Shown here: positions 1 through 7,498 of the stretch, piece after piece
Layout: each line of letters opens with the position of its first letter
Numbering within the stretch: the first letter of the stretch is position 1
IMG/VR virus record: IMGVR_UViG_3300003895_000015
Location: 1-44,487 of that record
Length of the DNA stretch: 44,487 nucleotides
DNA from: a virus
Direction: 5' to 3' (one strand)
Translations under genes and position numbers: made by a program
Notes under the pieces: generated by a model
The model's database searches: none
What the model was told of the DNA's origin: nothing
Seen by the model: the letters and a program-made list of their open reading frames with translations, nothing else

Positions 1-58
1 TGAAGTCAAATCAATCAGTTCTGTTATCTAGAACCATTCAGATCCGCAGAGGTAGTTT

Positions 59-1675
59 ATGGAGTTTTTGCAACGCTCGATTGCGAAAAAGATCTTTTTA
101 ATTCCGGTAATTGGCACTTTAATGTTCTTAGTGTTCCTGGGATTATCCACCCGCACTGCATTAACTAGCGTGCACACATTAGAGCATACCCGCGACGTCC
201 AATTCCCTGTTTTGCAGCGCTCTGAAAGTGCATTGGTACAACTCGAACGAGTGAAAGAGTCACTATCTGGTGCTGTGACAACTGGCGATGAAGAAGCCCT
301 GAAAACGGCAACTAGTTTTGCCGAGCAGTTAAAAAAATCACTGGCGGAAATAGTTCAACTCGAGAAAGCATCAGCATCAGACATCAACCAAATCCAAAAA
401 ACCTTCGACGAGTATTACAGTGTCGCCTTTAAAGTATCGCAAGAAATGGTTACCAACACAGCCGATATGGCATCTATTGGTGAGCGCTCGCAAAAAATGA
501 ATGCTTTTTATGATGAAAGTAATAAAAAGCTCTCTCTATTTCGCGACACACAATTAAAAGAATTTAAAGACTCGATTGAAGATGCAAGCTCCCAAGCAAG
601 CGGGTTGATCACTGTAGGTGCGATTATGGGATTAATTACCTTTTTGGCGCTGTTTGGCACTGCAATCCCTGTCGTAAATAACATCAAAAATAGCTTGGGT
701 CACATCATTCGCTCACTACGTGACTTAGCAAAAGAAGATGGTGATTTAACCGTACGTATCAAAACAAACTCGAAAGACGAGCTTGGCGATTTAGTGTATT
801 GGTTTAACTCGTTCATGGAAAAGCTACAAGGAGTGGTCAAAGAAATCGTAAATACAGCCCTGCCACTGTCGTCATTAGCGCAAGACTTACACCATTTGAC
901 CGAAGATACTAACAGAACCATTTCGACTCAGCGTGCTGCAGCTAATGAAACTCGTAGTGCAGTAGATTCTATGCGCCACAGTGTCATTGCTGAGGCAAAC
1001 AGCGCTAACGAAGCATCAAATGCAGCAAATGATTCGAGTAACGCAGCGGACAGAGGTCAACAAACGGTAGGTGTCACTGTCAACAATATTCGCCAACTCG
1101 CTGATAATGTTCAAGAAGCCTCCGATGTTATCCTTAAACTTGAAACCGATGCCAATCAAGTCGGTGCAGTACTTGATGTGATAAAGGGTATTGCGGAACA
1201 AACGAATTTACTGGCTCTAAATGCGGCAATTGAAGCAGCTCGAGCTGGGGAACAAGGTCGAGGTTTTGCAGTTGTTGCAGACGAAGTTAGAACACTGGCA
1301 TCGCGCACTCAGAAGTCTACCGAAGAAATCCAGAAGACGATCGAGCAATTACAAAGTGCAGCGCGCTCCGCAGTTCAGAAAATGCAGCAGTCTCGTGGTC
1401 AAGCCGAACACAGCGTTTCATCTGCAAATCAAGCGGGTGATTCACTGCAAGCCATTACTAGTAGCATTCGACGGATTCGGGAGATGAACCAACATATTGC
1501 TGCAGCTACTGACGAACAACAAAAGATGGCAGGCAATATTGTCGGACATGTAGAGGAAATCGTTCGCCATACTGAACACACATCGCAAAGTGCTGATCAT
1601 ATAGCTAAAGCAAGTAGTGAATTGGCAAACTTGGCTCAGAACTTAGAAAACGTTGCACGTCAATTCCGAGTTTAG
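59..1675 (+). CDS. Methyl-accepting chemotaxis protein (host)
   Basis: Inner-membrane chemoreceptor that passes periplasmic ligand information to a CheA/CheW array. A first membrane segment lies at residues about 11-31, a periplasmic helical sensor at about 34-180, a second membrane segment at about 182-206, then a HAMP region to about 258 and a long cytoplasmic coiled coil. The hallmark hairpin tip with [18 protein letters not shown] and [12 protein letters not shown] lies at about 377-413. The 538-aa length is usual. No C-terminal pentapeptide tether for CheR/CheB is seen; the protein ends in QFRV. The ATG is preceded by a good Shine-Dalgarno (GAGGTAG). It is convergent with the CheX-like gene and ends at its own terminator. 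The ligand cannot be inferred. Confidence 0.95.
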   Translation: MEFLQRSIAKKIFLIPVIGTLMFLVFLGLSTRTALTSVHTLEHTRDVQFPVLQRSESALVQLERVKESLSGAVTTGDEEALKTATSFAEQLKKSLAEIVQLEKASASDINQIQKTFDEYYSVAFKVSQEMVTNTADMASIGERSQKMNAFYDESNKKLSLFRDTQLKEFKDSIEDASSQASGLITVGAIMGLITFLALFGTAIPVVNNIKNSLGHIIRSLRDLAKEDGDLTVRIKTNSKDELGDLVYWFNSFMEKLQGVVKEIVNTALPLSSLAQDLHHLTEDTNRTISTQRAAANETRSAVDSMRHSVIAEANSANEASNAANDSSNAADRGQQTVGVTVNNIRQLADNVQEASDVILKLETDANQVGAVLDVIKGIAEQTNLLALNAAIEAARAGEQGRGFAVVADEVRTLASRTQKSTEEIQKTIEQLQSAARSAVQKMQQSRGQAEHSVSSANQAGDSLQAITSSIRRIREMNQHIAAATDEQQKMAGNIVGHVEEIVRHTEHTSQSADHIAKASSELANLAQNLENVARQFRV

Positions 1676-1684
1676 CTTAGGCAT

Positions 1685-1720
1685 GCGGTAGAACTCCGTT
1701 CTACCGCTTTTGTCATTTTT
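1685..1720 (+). terminator. Intrinsic terminator of the chemoreceptor gene
   Basis: A perfect 10-bp stem (GCGGTAGAAC / GTTCTACCGC) with a 3-nt loop is followed by TTTTGTCATTTTTT, ten bases after the stop codon. Confidence 0.9.
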
Positions 1721-1769
1721 TAACTCTAGTGAATAAATGTCGTGTAAGTAGTTAAGAAAATAAAATTAA

Positions 1770-1800
1770 AAAAAGCCCCACTGTAGTGGGGCTTTTTATT
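1770..1800 (-). terminator. Terminator of the CheX-like gene
   Basis: Stem AAGCCCCAC / GTGGGGCTT with loop TGTA lies nine bases beyond the stop of the leftward gene. It has a run of seven T on the minus strand and a shorter T-run on the plus strand, so it may act on both convergent transcripts. Confidence 0.85.
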
Positions 1801-1809
1801 GAATCTTGG

Positions 1810-2274
1810 CTATTGGTCAAAGCTTACTTCAATATGGACTTTGCCAAACTCAGAATCAAAAGGCATCAGGATTTTAGGACCATCACATTTATGTGTAATT
1901 GTGTGTCCTTTTCCTGAAACAACTACTGGGGTTGCCATAGAAAACTCGTACCCTTTTTCACCAAGGATCCGCTTCGCACCACCAGTAACCATGTTGGTTA
2001 TTTCGCCAACCATGTCTGTCACTTCTTCATTGATAGTTTTGGGGCGTTCACCGAGCATCCGGAACATAATTTCCAGCGCCAATGACTCCTCAAAACTTAC
2101 CGAAAAAGAGCCTTTTGTTTGTGGACCAATCATCCCTATAAGGCCAGAGACATCGCCACGGGCAATCTCGTCCTTTTTCAGTCGCGGTTGACCAGGAACA
2201 ATAGTCGTATTCGCCATCGTGCCTAACACGTTCACTAATGACGATAAGAATGGATTTACGTACTCAACATTCAT
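1810..2274 (-). CDS. CheX-like CheY-P phosphatase family protein (host)
   Basis: A 154-aa member of the CheC/CheX/FliY phosphatase family. The single ExxN catalytic motif is visible as E91-ITN-94 in the helix GEITNMVTGGAK, and a single copy of the motif is typical of CheX. Family members hydrolyse phospho-CheY or related response regulators in the cytoplasm. The neighbouring chemoreceptor agrees with a chemotaxis role, although the two genes are convergent and not an operon. Which response regulator it serves cannot be told. The start ATG has only a weak Shine-Dalgarno. Confidence 0.85.
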   Translation of the reverse strand: MNVEYVNPFLSSLVNVLGTMANTTIVPGQPRLKKDEIARGDVSGLIGMIGPQTKGSFSVSFEESLALEIMFRMLGERPKTINEEVTDMVGEITNMVTGGAKRILGEKGYEFSMATPVVVSGKGHTITHKCDGPKILMPFDSEFGKVHIEVSFDQ

Positions 2275-2439
2275 GTAACTGACCCACTAATTATTTGCAT
2301 ACCTATTCGGAGGTCCCTAAAACTTAGGTTAGGCGCAAATTATCAAAGAAACAAGTCTACCTTGTTGTTTTTGAGGTACTTTCCGCAAGGATTTTTCCAA
2401 AAAAACCAGCAAGCACCATTTCGCACCATAAAAACTAGG

Positions 2440-2883
2440 CTATTCGCCGTCCGCCGAGCACTCTTTGCATAAGCCTCTTGCTTCAATAGTTTGTTGTTGA
2501 ATCACAAAACCTTTCGCAGCAGCTAGAGCCGCGAACTCATGAAACAACATATCCGAATGCAACTCTTCAACCTGGCCGCATCCCTGACAAATCAACAATT
2601 GTGCAGGATGATGGTGTTCAAAGTGGTGGCACAGCATAAAAGAGTTATTGGACTCAATCTTATGAATAAAGCCTTGCTCAGTAAGAAACTCAAGCGCTCG
2701 ATAAATAGTCGCAGGCTTAGCTGCTGGTTCAGTAAGTTTTAGTTGCTCCAACAATTCATAGGCGCCGACACCTGACTGCGTGGCAGCTAGCAACCGAAAA
2801 ACTTTTTCACGGATTGATGTAAATCGTGCACCATTTTGCTCGCAAATTAGACGAGCACGGCTAACAAGAGATTCAACAGACAT
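2440..2883 (-). CDS. zur: Zinc uptake regulator Zur (Fur family, host)
   Basis: Fur-family metalloregulator that represses zinc-import genes when loaded with Zn(II). The N-terminal winged helix contains KPATIYRALEFL, close to E. coli Zur. The C-terminal dimerisation domain has the two CxxC pairs of the structural zinc site (C-QG-C, about residues 99-102, and C-KE-C, about 139-142), plus LCHHFEHHH as metal ligands. I chose the ATG at 2883, with AGGT about nine bases upstream, over an in-frame TTG at 2892. Zur is divergent from the dusA start, as in E. coli, and the prophage now separates it from the dusA body. An alternative Fur paralogue is unlikely given the Zur-like motifs. Confidence 0.9.
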   Translation of the reverse strand: MSVESLVSRARLICEQNGARFTSIREKVFRLLAATQSGVGAYELLEQLKLTEPAAKPATIYRALEFLTEQGFIHKIESNNSFMLCHHFEHHHPAQLLICQGCGQVEELHSDMLFHEFAALAAAKGFVIQQQTIEARGLCKECSADGE

Positions 2884-2952
2884 TTGCAGCAACCTGTATT
2901 TTCAATTGAAAAACAGTGTATCACACAAAAAGCTAGAGAAAATCAGCTCGCT

Positions 2953-2983
2953 TTGAACGCTCTAGCCCGAATTAAGTTAAAAT
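2953..2983 (+). promoter_or_regulatory. Candidate original dusA promoter
   Basis: TTGAAC (2953-2958) and TAAAAT (2978-2983) are spaced 19 bp apart, about 27 bp before the native GTG of dusA and after the divergent zur start. In the lysogen this promoter can read only the 25-codon dusA fragment and the phage left end. Confidence 0.4.
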
Positions 2984-3009
2984 GCGGCATAACTTTTTTG
3001 GAGGCCATT

Positions 3010-3087
3010 GTGGATCATCGCTTTTCTGTAGCCCCTATGCTGGATAGGGCAGACACACCGCCAAAGCTTAGTGCTGCAACACACTGA
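3010..3087 (+). pseudogene. dusA: 5' fragment of dusA cut off by the prophage
   Basis: The GTG at 3010, with GGAG six bases upstream, starts the peptide [12 protein letters not shown], which is the DusA N-terminus. After the 15-bp core at 3031-3045 the frame runs into phage DNA (R-A-D-T-P-P-K) and stops at 3087. On excision this fragment would rejoin the dusA body at 42892 and give a DusA of about 321 residues with a GTG start. It is inferred to be the native dusA start separated from its gene by about 39.8 kb. Confidence 0.85.
3031..3045 (+). other. attL core
   Basis: GCCCCTATGCTGGAT is identical to 42877-42891. To its left the two copies differ only at scattered bases (similarity extends back to 3013), and to its right they diverge, which places strand exchange in or near this 15-mer. 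Confidence 0.85.
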
Positions 3088-3103
3088 AAATCACGCTACC
3101 CTA

Positions 3104-3143
3104 TTGTATACCCCGACATTTTTCAAGACGTGATTTGTATACC
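3104..3143 (+). repeat. Left-end integrase arm-type sites (two copies)
   Basis: TTGTATACC occurs at 3104-3112 and 3135-3143, 60-110 bp inside attL. The same 9-mer in the same orientation recurs just inside attR and nowhere obvious between, as expected for the arm-binding sites of a lambda-type integrase. Confidence 0.7.
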
Positions 3144-3219
3144 TGACTTCGTGTGCATCATTTTGTGATTTACCTTTAAAAATTCGCGGTAAACAGACAA
3201 AAAAATGAGCGTATTTTGG

Positions 3220-3252
3220 GGAAAATTAAGCCCCTTTTTAGTGGGGCTTACA
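3220..3252 (-). terminator. Terminator of the leftward early operon
   Basis: The stem TAAGCCCC / GGGGCTTA at about 3227-3250 is followed on the minus strand by AATTTTCC. It lies about 90 bp beyond the last leftward gene and would shield the left attachment region. The rest of 3146-3342 shows no gene. Confidence 0.6.
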
Positions 3253-3342
3253 TTGAACTGAAGAAAAAAATTCTCAGAGCCAAAACAGTAGTGAGTGCAT
3301 TTTCCTAGAAGTGACTGATATCTAAAGCTTGCAATGCACCAT

Positions 3343-3657
3343 TTACTTCGACTTAAACACTTTCAGTTGCTTGTTAAAATCAGAAGCCAAGCGTTCCATC
3401 TTTTCAGTTTGCTGGTTGTATAAAGCGGTCAAAGGCCCATTCGGTTTCCCTTTACCTTCAAATTCTAGACAGGCCAAGTAGTCCTGAGTTAAGGCAAGGT
3501 AATCTTTAACAAGCTTTTGAGCCTCTTCCATCTGCTGCGCAGTTGCCGTAGCCCCGTCAGGAATGGCGGGAGGCTCGTTGATAACGCACCCTGCTTTACT
3601 GGCGCTAGTACACAACAGCAGCGCTATAGCTATCGACAAAGCTGGTATTTTTTTCAT
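3343..3657 (-). CDS. Small exported protein, paralogue 1
   Basis: A 104-aa protein with a clear signal peptide (MKK, hydrophobic core, cleavage near SKA-G). The mature part has two cysteines, so a periplasmic disulphide is possible, and an acidic/basic helical region ending VFKSK. It is clearly related in sequence to the gene at 3891-4205, with an identical core INEPPAIPDGATAT. I chose the MKK start over an upstream in-frame ATG because the longer form would read through a terminator hairpin and lose the N-terminal signal. I do not recognise the family. Being last in the early leftward operon but behind its own upstream terminator, it may be expressed separately. Confidence 0.75.
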   Translation of the reverse strand: MKKIPALSIAIALLLCTSASKAGCVINEPPAIPDGATATAQQMEEAQKLVKDYLALTQDYLACLEFEGKGKPNGPLTALYNQQTEKMERLASDFNKQLKVFKSK

Positions 3658-3718
3658 GTTAGTTGGTTTCCGCTCAATCAATACATTTGCGTGTAAGTGT
3701 AGATGCTTTTGCAGACAT

Positions 3719-3742
3719 GAAAAAAGCCCCATTCGGGGCTTT
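3719..3742 (-). terminator. Terminator behind the SSB-tail remnant
   Basis: AAAGCCCC AT TCGGGGCTTT hairpin with a T-run on the minus strand. It is a near copy of the terminator behind the intact ssb at 4265-4290. Confidence 0.85.
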
Positions 3743-3745
3743 ATC

Positions 3746-3888
3746 TCAAACGCAGTGAAGCATGCGCCAACACTCTAGACCCATCGGCGCGAATGGAATG
3801 TCATCGTCAAACGGCGGCGGCTGCATTGCTGGTGCATTTCCTGGTTGTTGCCATTGCGGTGATTGGAATCTACCGCTCGCCACGCTCA
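3746..3888 (-). pseudogene. 3' remnant of a second ssb gene
   Basis: Read leftward, this stretch encodes an SSB C-terminal tail: Q-rich linker, then [19 protein letters not shown] and the ending WRMLHCV, with its own stop and terminator. The whole OB-fold and the start are missing. The sequence differs from the intact ssb tail (for example WRMLHCV against RRMLHCI, and a different Q-rich linker), so it is not a fresh copy. It looks like the leftover of an allele exchange or an old tandem duplication that also carried the adjacent small exported gene. Confidence 0.8.
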
Positions 3889-3890
3889 AA

Positions 3891-4205
3891 TCACTTTGAC
3901 TTAAACACTTCATATTGCTTGCTCAAATCCGATGCCAAGCGCTTCAGCTTTTCAGTTTGCTTGTTGTATGATACGACCCACTCTTGATCTTGTTTCCCTT
4001 TGGACTCGGATTCCAGACAGGCAAAATACTCCTGAGTTAAAGCAGTATATTCCTTAACAAGTTTTAGAGTCTCTCTCATTTGCTCATCAGTGGCGGTAGC
4101 TCCGTCAGGAATGGCCGGCGGTTCATTGATAACGCATTCAGCAAAACTGTTGCTGGCGCAAAGCATCAAGGTTACGGCTATAGCCAAAATCGGTCTTTTT
4201 TTCAT
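3891..4205 (-). CDS. Small exported protein, paralogue 2
   Basis: A 104-aa paralogue of the product at 3343-3657, with a signal peptide (MKKRPILAIAVTLMLCASNS, cleavage near FA-E). It shares the core CVINEPPAIPDGATAT and the terminal FKSK, with many substitutions between. The gene follows ssb and its terminator and has the same upstream sequence as paralogue 1, including the hairpin. The function is unknown. Two diverged copies kept open suggest that the protein matters, perhaps as a lysogenic-conversion factor acting in the periplasm. Confidence 0.75.
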   Translation of the reverse strand: MKKRPILAIAVTLMLCASNSFAECVINEPPAIPDGATATDEQMRETLKLVKEYTALTQEYFACLESESKGKQDQEWVVSYNKQTEKLKRLASDLSKQYEVFKSK

Positions 4206-4264
4206 GTTAGTTGGTTTCCGCTCAAGCAAGGCATTCGCGTGAAAGTGTACATGCTTTTGCAGAC

Positions 4265-4290
4265 ATGAAAAAAGCCCCAATCGGGGCTTT
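4265..4290 (-). terminator. ssb terminator
   Basis: AAAGCCCC AA TCGGGGCTTT with a TTTTTT run on the minus strand, three bases after the ssb stop. The stem may extend to a longer GACAT/ATGTC pairing. Confidence 0.9.
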
Positions 4291-4293
4291 ATG

Positions 4294-4878
4294 TCAAATG
4301 CAGTGAAGCATTCGCCGACACTCTAGACCCATCGGCGCGAATGGAATGTCATCGTCAAACGGCGGTGGCTGCATTGCCGGCGGCATTTGCTGGCTGTAAC
4401 CTTGAGCCTGGCGATTAGCGGCAGAGTTCGGGAATGGCTGCCCGCCCCGTGGAGACTGCTGTTTGTACTGGGGCTGTTGTGGCACCTGATAGTTACCGCC
4501 CGCTACAGTGGCTGGGGCTGGCTGTGCTTGAGTGCCTTCTGGTTTACCGTCCAGCATCTGCAACTCACCTGCGATAATCTCAGTGGTATAACGTTCTACG
4601 CCTTGCTGATCCTGCCACTTGCGTGTGCGTAAGCGTCCCTCGATATACACCTTGCTGCCTTTGCGCAGGTATTCACCGGCTATCTCGGCCAAGCGCTGAT
4701 AAATCACCACGCGATGCCATTCGGTTTGTTCTTTGCGTTCATTAGTCTGTTTGTCTGTCCAGCTTTCGCTTGTGGCCACTGTGATGCTTGCCACGGCTCC
4801 GCCTTGGGGCATATAGCGCACTTCTGGATCCGCGCCCAAGTTGCCAATCAAAATTACTTTGTTAATTCCACGAGCCAT
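4294..4878 (-). CDS. ssb: Single-stranded DNA-binding protein (phage)
   Basis: A 194-aa SSB. The OB-fold occupies residues 1-110 and contains W40, W54 and W88, the DNA-stacking tryptophans of E. coli SSB. A Q/P-rich linker follows. The protein-interaction tip DDDIPF lies at 175-180 but is not the C-terminus: 14 more residues (APMGLE...LHCI) follow. A good Shine-Dalgarno (AAGGA) supports the start. It binds single-stranded DNA during phage replication and recombination. It is last in the main leftward early gene block and has its own terminator. Confidence 0.95.
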   Translation of the reverse strand: MARGINKVILIGNLGADPEVRYMPQGGAVASITVATSESWTDKQTNERKEQTEWHRVVIYQRLAEIAGEYLRKGSKVYIEGRLRTRKWQDQQGVERYTTEIIAGELQMLDGKPEGTQAQPAPATVAGGNYQVPQQPQYKQQSPRGGQPFPNSAANRQAQGYSQQMPPAMQPPPFDDDIPFAPMGLECRRMLHCI

Positions 4879-4901
4879 TTTTATTCCTTGTAAATGCCAG
4901 G

Positions 4902-5123
4902 CTACTGGTCGTAGCCGGTGATTTTGATACCGCGCATGCGTTCGCGCTTGCTGTGGTCGTCACGGCAATCGGCATCGCAGTATGAGTGGGTTGGCGCCAG
5001 TGAGACGCCACAGTTGAGGCAGTAGCCATGGCCGAACTCTTTGGCCGCGGCTCTGGCTCTGTTGATTTGGTTTTCACATGAGAACTGAGTCAGTTCCTGT
5101 GCTTGGTCGATGATGTCAGCCAT
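4902..5123 (-). CDS. TraR/DksA-like zinc-finger protein
   Basis: A 73-aa protein whose N-terminus ([13 protein letters not shown]) resembles phage TraR/YbiI-type DksA relatives. These bind RNA polymerase through the secondary channel or serve as small regulators. Four cysteines form a C-x2-C...C-x3-C zinc ribbon (CLNC, CDADC), but the C-terminal half ([16 protein letters not shown]) differs from the usual TraR finger, so it may be a hybrid. The start codon overlaps the upstream stop as TAATG, showing translational coupling. The assignment to the DksA superfamily is moderately sure; the activity is not shown. Confidence 0.7.
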   Translation of the reverse strand: MADIIDQAQELTQFSCENQINRARAAAKEFGHGYCLNCGVSLAPTHSYCDADCRDDHSKRERMRGIKITGYDQ

Positions 5124-5599
5124 TACTCACCGCCTTGCCACATTTTGTCGGCGTATTCGCTGGCAATTTTATAGTCAATGAAGTTCTGTGCGGCGAACCG
5201 CATAATAGCGGCTGCTATAACATCGCGCAGGCATTGCAGCGGTGTTGCGTGCACCTTGTTGTATCCATTTCGCATTGCGTGAAACATTTCACCAATTGCG
5301 GTTTCCATTTCGGCTGTGCCTTCTTCGCAATTGTCCATATCGTCAATTGCTCCACACAGATTTTGGTAAGCTGAACGCAATGCCTCAACCTGTGCCGCCA
5401 ACGCATCGCGCTCTTCAATCAATTCAGCGTTGCGGTCGTTGGCTGCGTCTACTTCCTTGGCCAGTGCGTCACGCTCGGCTTGGGCTTGCTCCCACTTTTG
5501 CATAACTTCGTTGTGCTTCTCCGCAGGAACGAAAAGGCCAAGACCTACAACTTGAATAATGCCCGACCCATTTCCGTCAAATAAAACTTTGTGACCCAT
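5123..5599 (-). CDS. Coiled-coil early protein (Ead/Ea22-like architecture)
   Basis: A 158-aa protein with a long heptad-rich segment at about 30-75 (AQAERDALAKEVDAAND, EERDALAAQVEAL) and a helical C-terminus. Such coiled-coil proteins are common in early left operons of lambdoid phages and often carry Ead/Ea22-type names, but no catalytic motif is visible. The Shine-Dalgarno TGGAG fits the chosen ATG. Its stop overlaps the start of the zinc-finger gene, so the two are made together. Function unknown. Confidence 0.7.
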   Translation of the reverse strand: MGHKVLFDGNGSGIIQVVGLGLFVPAEKHNEVMQKWEQAQAERDALAKEVDAANDRNAELIEERDALAAQVEALRSAYQNLCGAIDDMDNCEEGTAEMETAIGEMFHAMRNGYNKVHATPLQCLRDVIAAAIMRFAAQNFIDYKIASEYADKMWQGGE

Positions 5600-5616
5600 A
5601 TCTCACTCCAGCGGCA

Positions 5617-6156
5617 CTAGGCCGCGCTCAATTCTGGTTGGTTGTTAAGTGCAATCAGCTCACGGCCGGCGGCTAACAGTGTGTCGCGGTCAACGTGGCT
5701 AACGATTGGTGCGGCGCGTCCGAATGGATGCCAAATCAGGAACATGCTGCCTTTGTTGTTGCCAGCGGCTGGTTTGCCAGTAACTGGGTCCAGAAAGCTA
5801 ATGCGACCGCCGACAATGAAACGAACTTCATTGCAGGTCTTGATTGCTTCGGCGTACCAGCCGACGCTTGTGTCGGCCATCACCAACATCACGCAGCCGA
5901 TGCCATTGGTTTGCGCTTGCTCCGCAGCTTTTCTAACCCACGGTCCAATGTCTGAGTAAGGTGGATTGCACCACGCGTAGGTGTTGACGCATTCGCGATA
6001 ATTCATCCAGTGACGGCTTAATGAGTCATCGTCTTCAGTTATATAGTTGGTGCACAGTGCATTTTCAGCACTCGCTGCCACATCGATTTTGAAGTTGAAT
6101 TCAACGTCCAGAGCTGCGAACAGCTCCGGAGGTGTACGGTATGCGTCGCGGTTCAT
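5617..6156 (-). CDS. Phage DNA N-6-adenine methyltransferase (Dam family)
   Basis: A 179-aa protein beginning MNRDAYRTPPELF, the typical start of the phage DNA N-6-adenine methyltransferase family. The catalytic NPPY motif is at residues 64-67 (AWCNPPYSDIGPW), and IDVAAS near residue 24 is a likely part of the cofactor/substrate region. It would transfer a methyl group from S-adenosylmethionine to adenine in phage DNA, probably protecting it from host nucleases. I chose the ATG at 6156, which overlaps the previous stop as ATGA, rather than the upstream in-frame ATG. It sits directly after the DGQHR gene and no restriction enzyme is adjacent. Confidence 0.9.
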   Translation of the reverse strand: MNRDAYRTPPELFAALDVEFNFKIDVAASAENALCTNYITEDDDSLSRHWMNYRECVNTYAWCNPPYSDIGPWVRKAAEQAQTNGIGCVMLVMADTSVGWYAEAIKTCNEVRFIVGGRISFLDPVTGKPAAGNNKGSMFLIWHPFGRAAPIVSHVDRDTLLAAGRELIALNNQPELSAA

Positions 6157-7232
6157 GCTGCGCTCTCCATGCATTCCATATACGAAATCACGGATTCAAC
6201 AATCAGCTCAGCTGCAGCGATTTGGCCGGAGGTTCCTGACTTCATGTTGCCGTTTTCATCGACCAAGTTGCCTTGCCACATATCAGCCGATTTGCTCCAA
6301 TCAAGCTGAGCCAGTGCTTCACCCACAGAAATCAGTGAAAACCTATTGCCTTTTCTTGATTTGATAAGCGCATATGCACGACCAATAGCCATCAGGCCCG
6401 CTGCAGTGAAGGCCACGCTGTTGGCTGCAGCCTCACGCAGTGCGATGCACTCTTTGTCGTCTTTAGTTGCTGCAATCCGCTCTGCGAGATTCCAACCCAC
6501 AGCCGGTGCAACGGTATTCCACCATGAGCTGATGCTGCGCACTTCAAATTCGTTTGGCACTTGCTTGGCTTTGAGTGCCAAAGCGAGGCGGCTGGCCTGC
6601 ACTGCATGACGGAATGAGAAAAGGGTGTTGTGTGATTTGGCGATGTTGTTTTCGTGGTCGATGCGGCCTTTCCAGGCGTCAACCTTCTCGATTTGCTCAG
6701 CGATGGCAGTCACAGCATCATTGCGGCGGTCATAGACCATGTTCAGACTGGCGCTTACAGCTTTGGCGTTGCTGTTGATGTCAGAGAACGCTTGTTGCCG
6801 GTCTTCCAGTGTCATGTTCACAAATAGCTGAATAGTGACTTGCTGCCCCTTCAGTGTTGGCATGCGCTCCTTCAGCGCGGCCATGATGCCAGTTGCCCGG
6901 TGCTGGCCATCGAACAACTTAATGATGGCATCCATTGACAGGCTCAGCTCACCGACTGAAGACTTTGCTCCAGCAGTATTGAAAATCAGCGTTTCGTCTT
7001 CAACAACACCGGTTAGCGCTGGCAATACAAAACTTTCAGGATTGTCCAAGATGTATTGGCTGATCGCCTTAGCTCGTTTAGGGTCTACCGCGCGTTGGCT
7101 GCGGTCCAGAACGTTACCTGTATCAATAGCCAGTAACCGAGCCAGCATGCCGAAGGGGATGCACGCAGTGTAAAATGTGCGACCACCTTGGACCCCGCGA
7201 GCAGCAGGAAAGTTAAAGCGCATATCATCCAT
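6153..7232 (-). CDS. DGQHR-domain protein (DndB/DpdB-like)
   Basis: A 359-aa protein with the signature LFDGQHRATGI (residues 107-117) and the downstream DINSNAKAVSASL (151-163), both typical of the DGQHR family. Known members are DndB, which regulates DNA phosphorothioation, and DpdB of the 7-deazaguanine DNA-modification cluster; the fold is ParB/Srx-like. Here no dnd or dpd partner is present, and its neighbour is an adenine methyltransferase. I chose the ATG at 7232 (TGATG overlap with the upstream stop). A DNA-modification or anti-modification role is inferred from family and context only. Confidence 0.8.
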   Translation of the reverse strand: MDDMRFNFPAARGVQGGRTFYTACIPFGMLARLLAIDTGNVLDRSQRAVDPKRAKAISQYILDNPESFVLPALTGVVEDETLIFNTAGAKSSVGELSLSMDAIIKLFDGQHRATGIMAALKERMPTLKGQQVTIQLFVNMTLEDRQQAFSDINSNAKAVSASLNMVYDRRNDAVTAIAEQIEKVDAWKGRIDHENNIAKSHNTLFSFRHAVQASRLALALKAKQVPNEFEVRSISSWWNTVAPAVGWNLAERIAATKDDKECIALREAAANSVAFTAAGLMAIGRAYALIKSRKGNRFSLISVGEALAQLDWSKSADMWQGNLVDENGNMKSGTSGQIAAAELIVESVISYMECMESAA

Positions 7233-7498
7233 CACACCACCTCCAACAAAACAATCTGAGTATCTTCAAAAACGCTTTCCAAATAGAAATCGTCGTTCTC
7301 TTCGTATTCGACATAGAACAGAGCGCCGTCTGGCTCGTCGATAGTGCAATTGCTAGGGTCAACGATGCCGCCAAACCGCAACTGCACTTGGCCATCGCCG
7401 AGAACCTTGGTCACAACAACACAGTGCATGCTCAACATTTGGTAGAGGCCGAATTGGTCCACGGCTTCAATGCCGGTAATTGTTTTGCCGGTGATCAT
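7232..7498 (-). CDS. Hypothetical early protein, 88 aa
   Basis: An acidic 88-aa protein, probably a small beta-rich fold (alternating hydrophobic strands such as HCVVVTKVLGDGQVQLRFGG). No signal peptide, membrane segment or known motif is visible. Its start overlaps the exonuclease stop (ATGA-type overlap) and its stop overlaps the DGQHR start, so it is clearly part of the coupled early operon. Not recognised. Confidence 0.7.
   Translation of the reverse strand: MITGKTITGIEAVDQFGLYQMLSMHCVVVTKVLGDGQVQLRFGGIVDPSNCTIDEPDGALFYVEYEENDDFYLESVFEDTQIVLLEVV

Noticed and set aside
1799-2191. 130-codon plus-strand ORF opposite the CheX-like gene
   Set aside because: Antisense shadow of a conserved gene, without a ribosome site or recognisable protein pattern.
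2884-3087. A 67-codon ORF across the zur-dusA gap
   Set aside because: Only the part from the GTG at 3010 is meaningful (dusA start); the upstream part is intergenic with no ribosome site.
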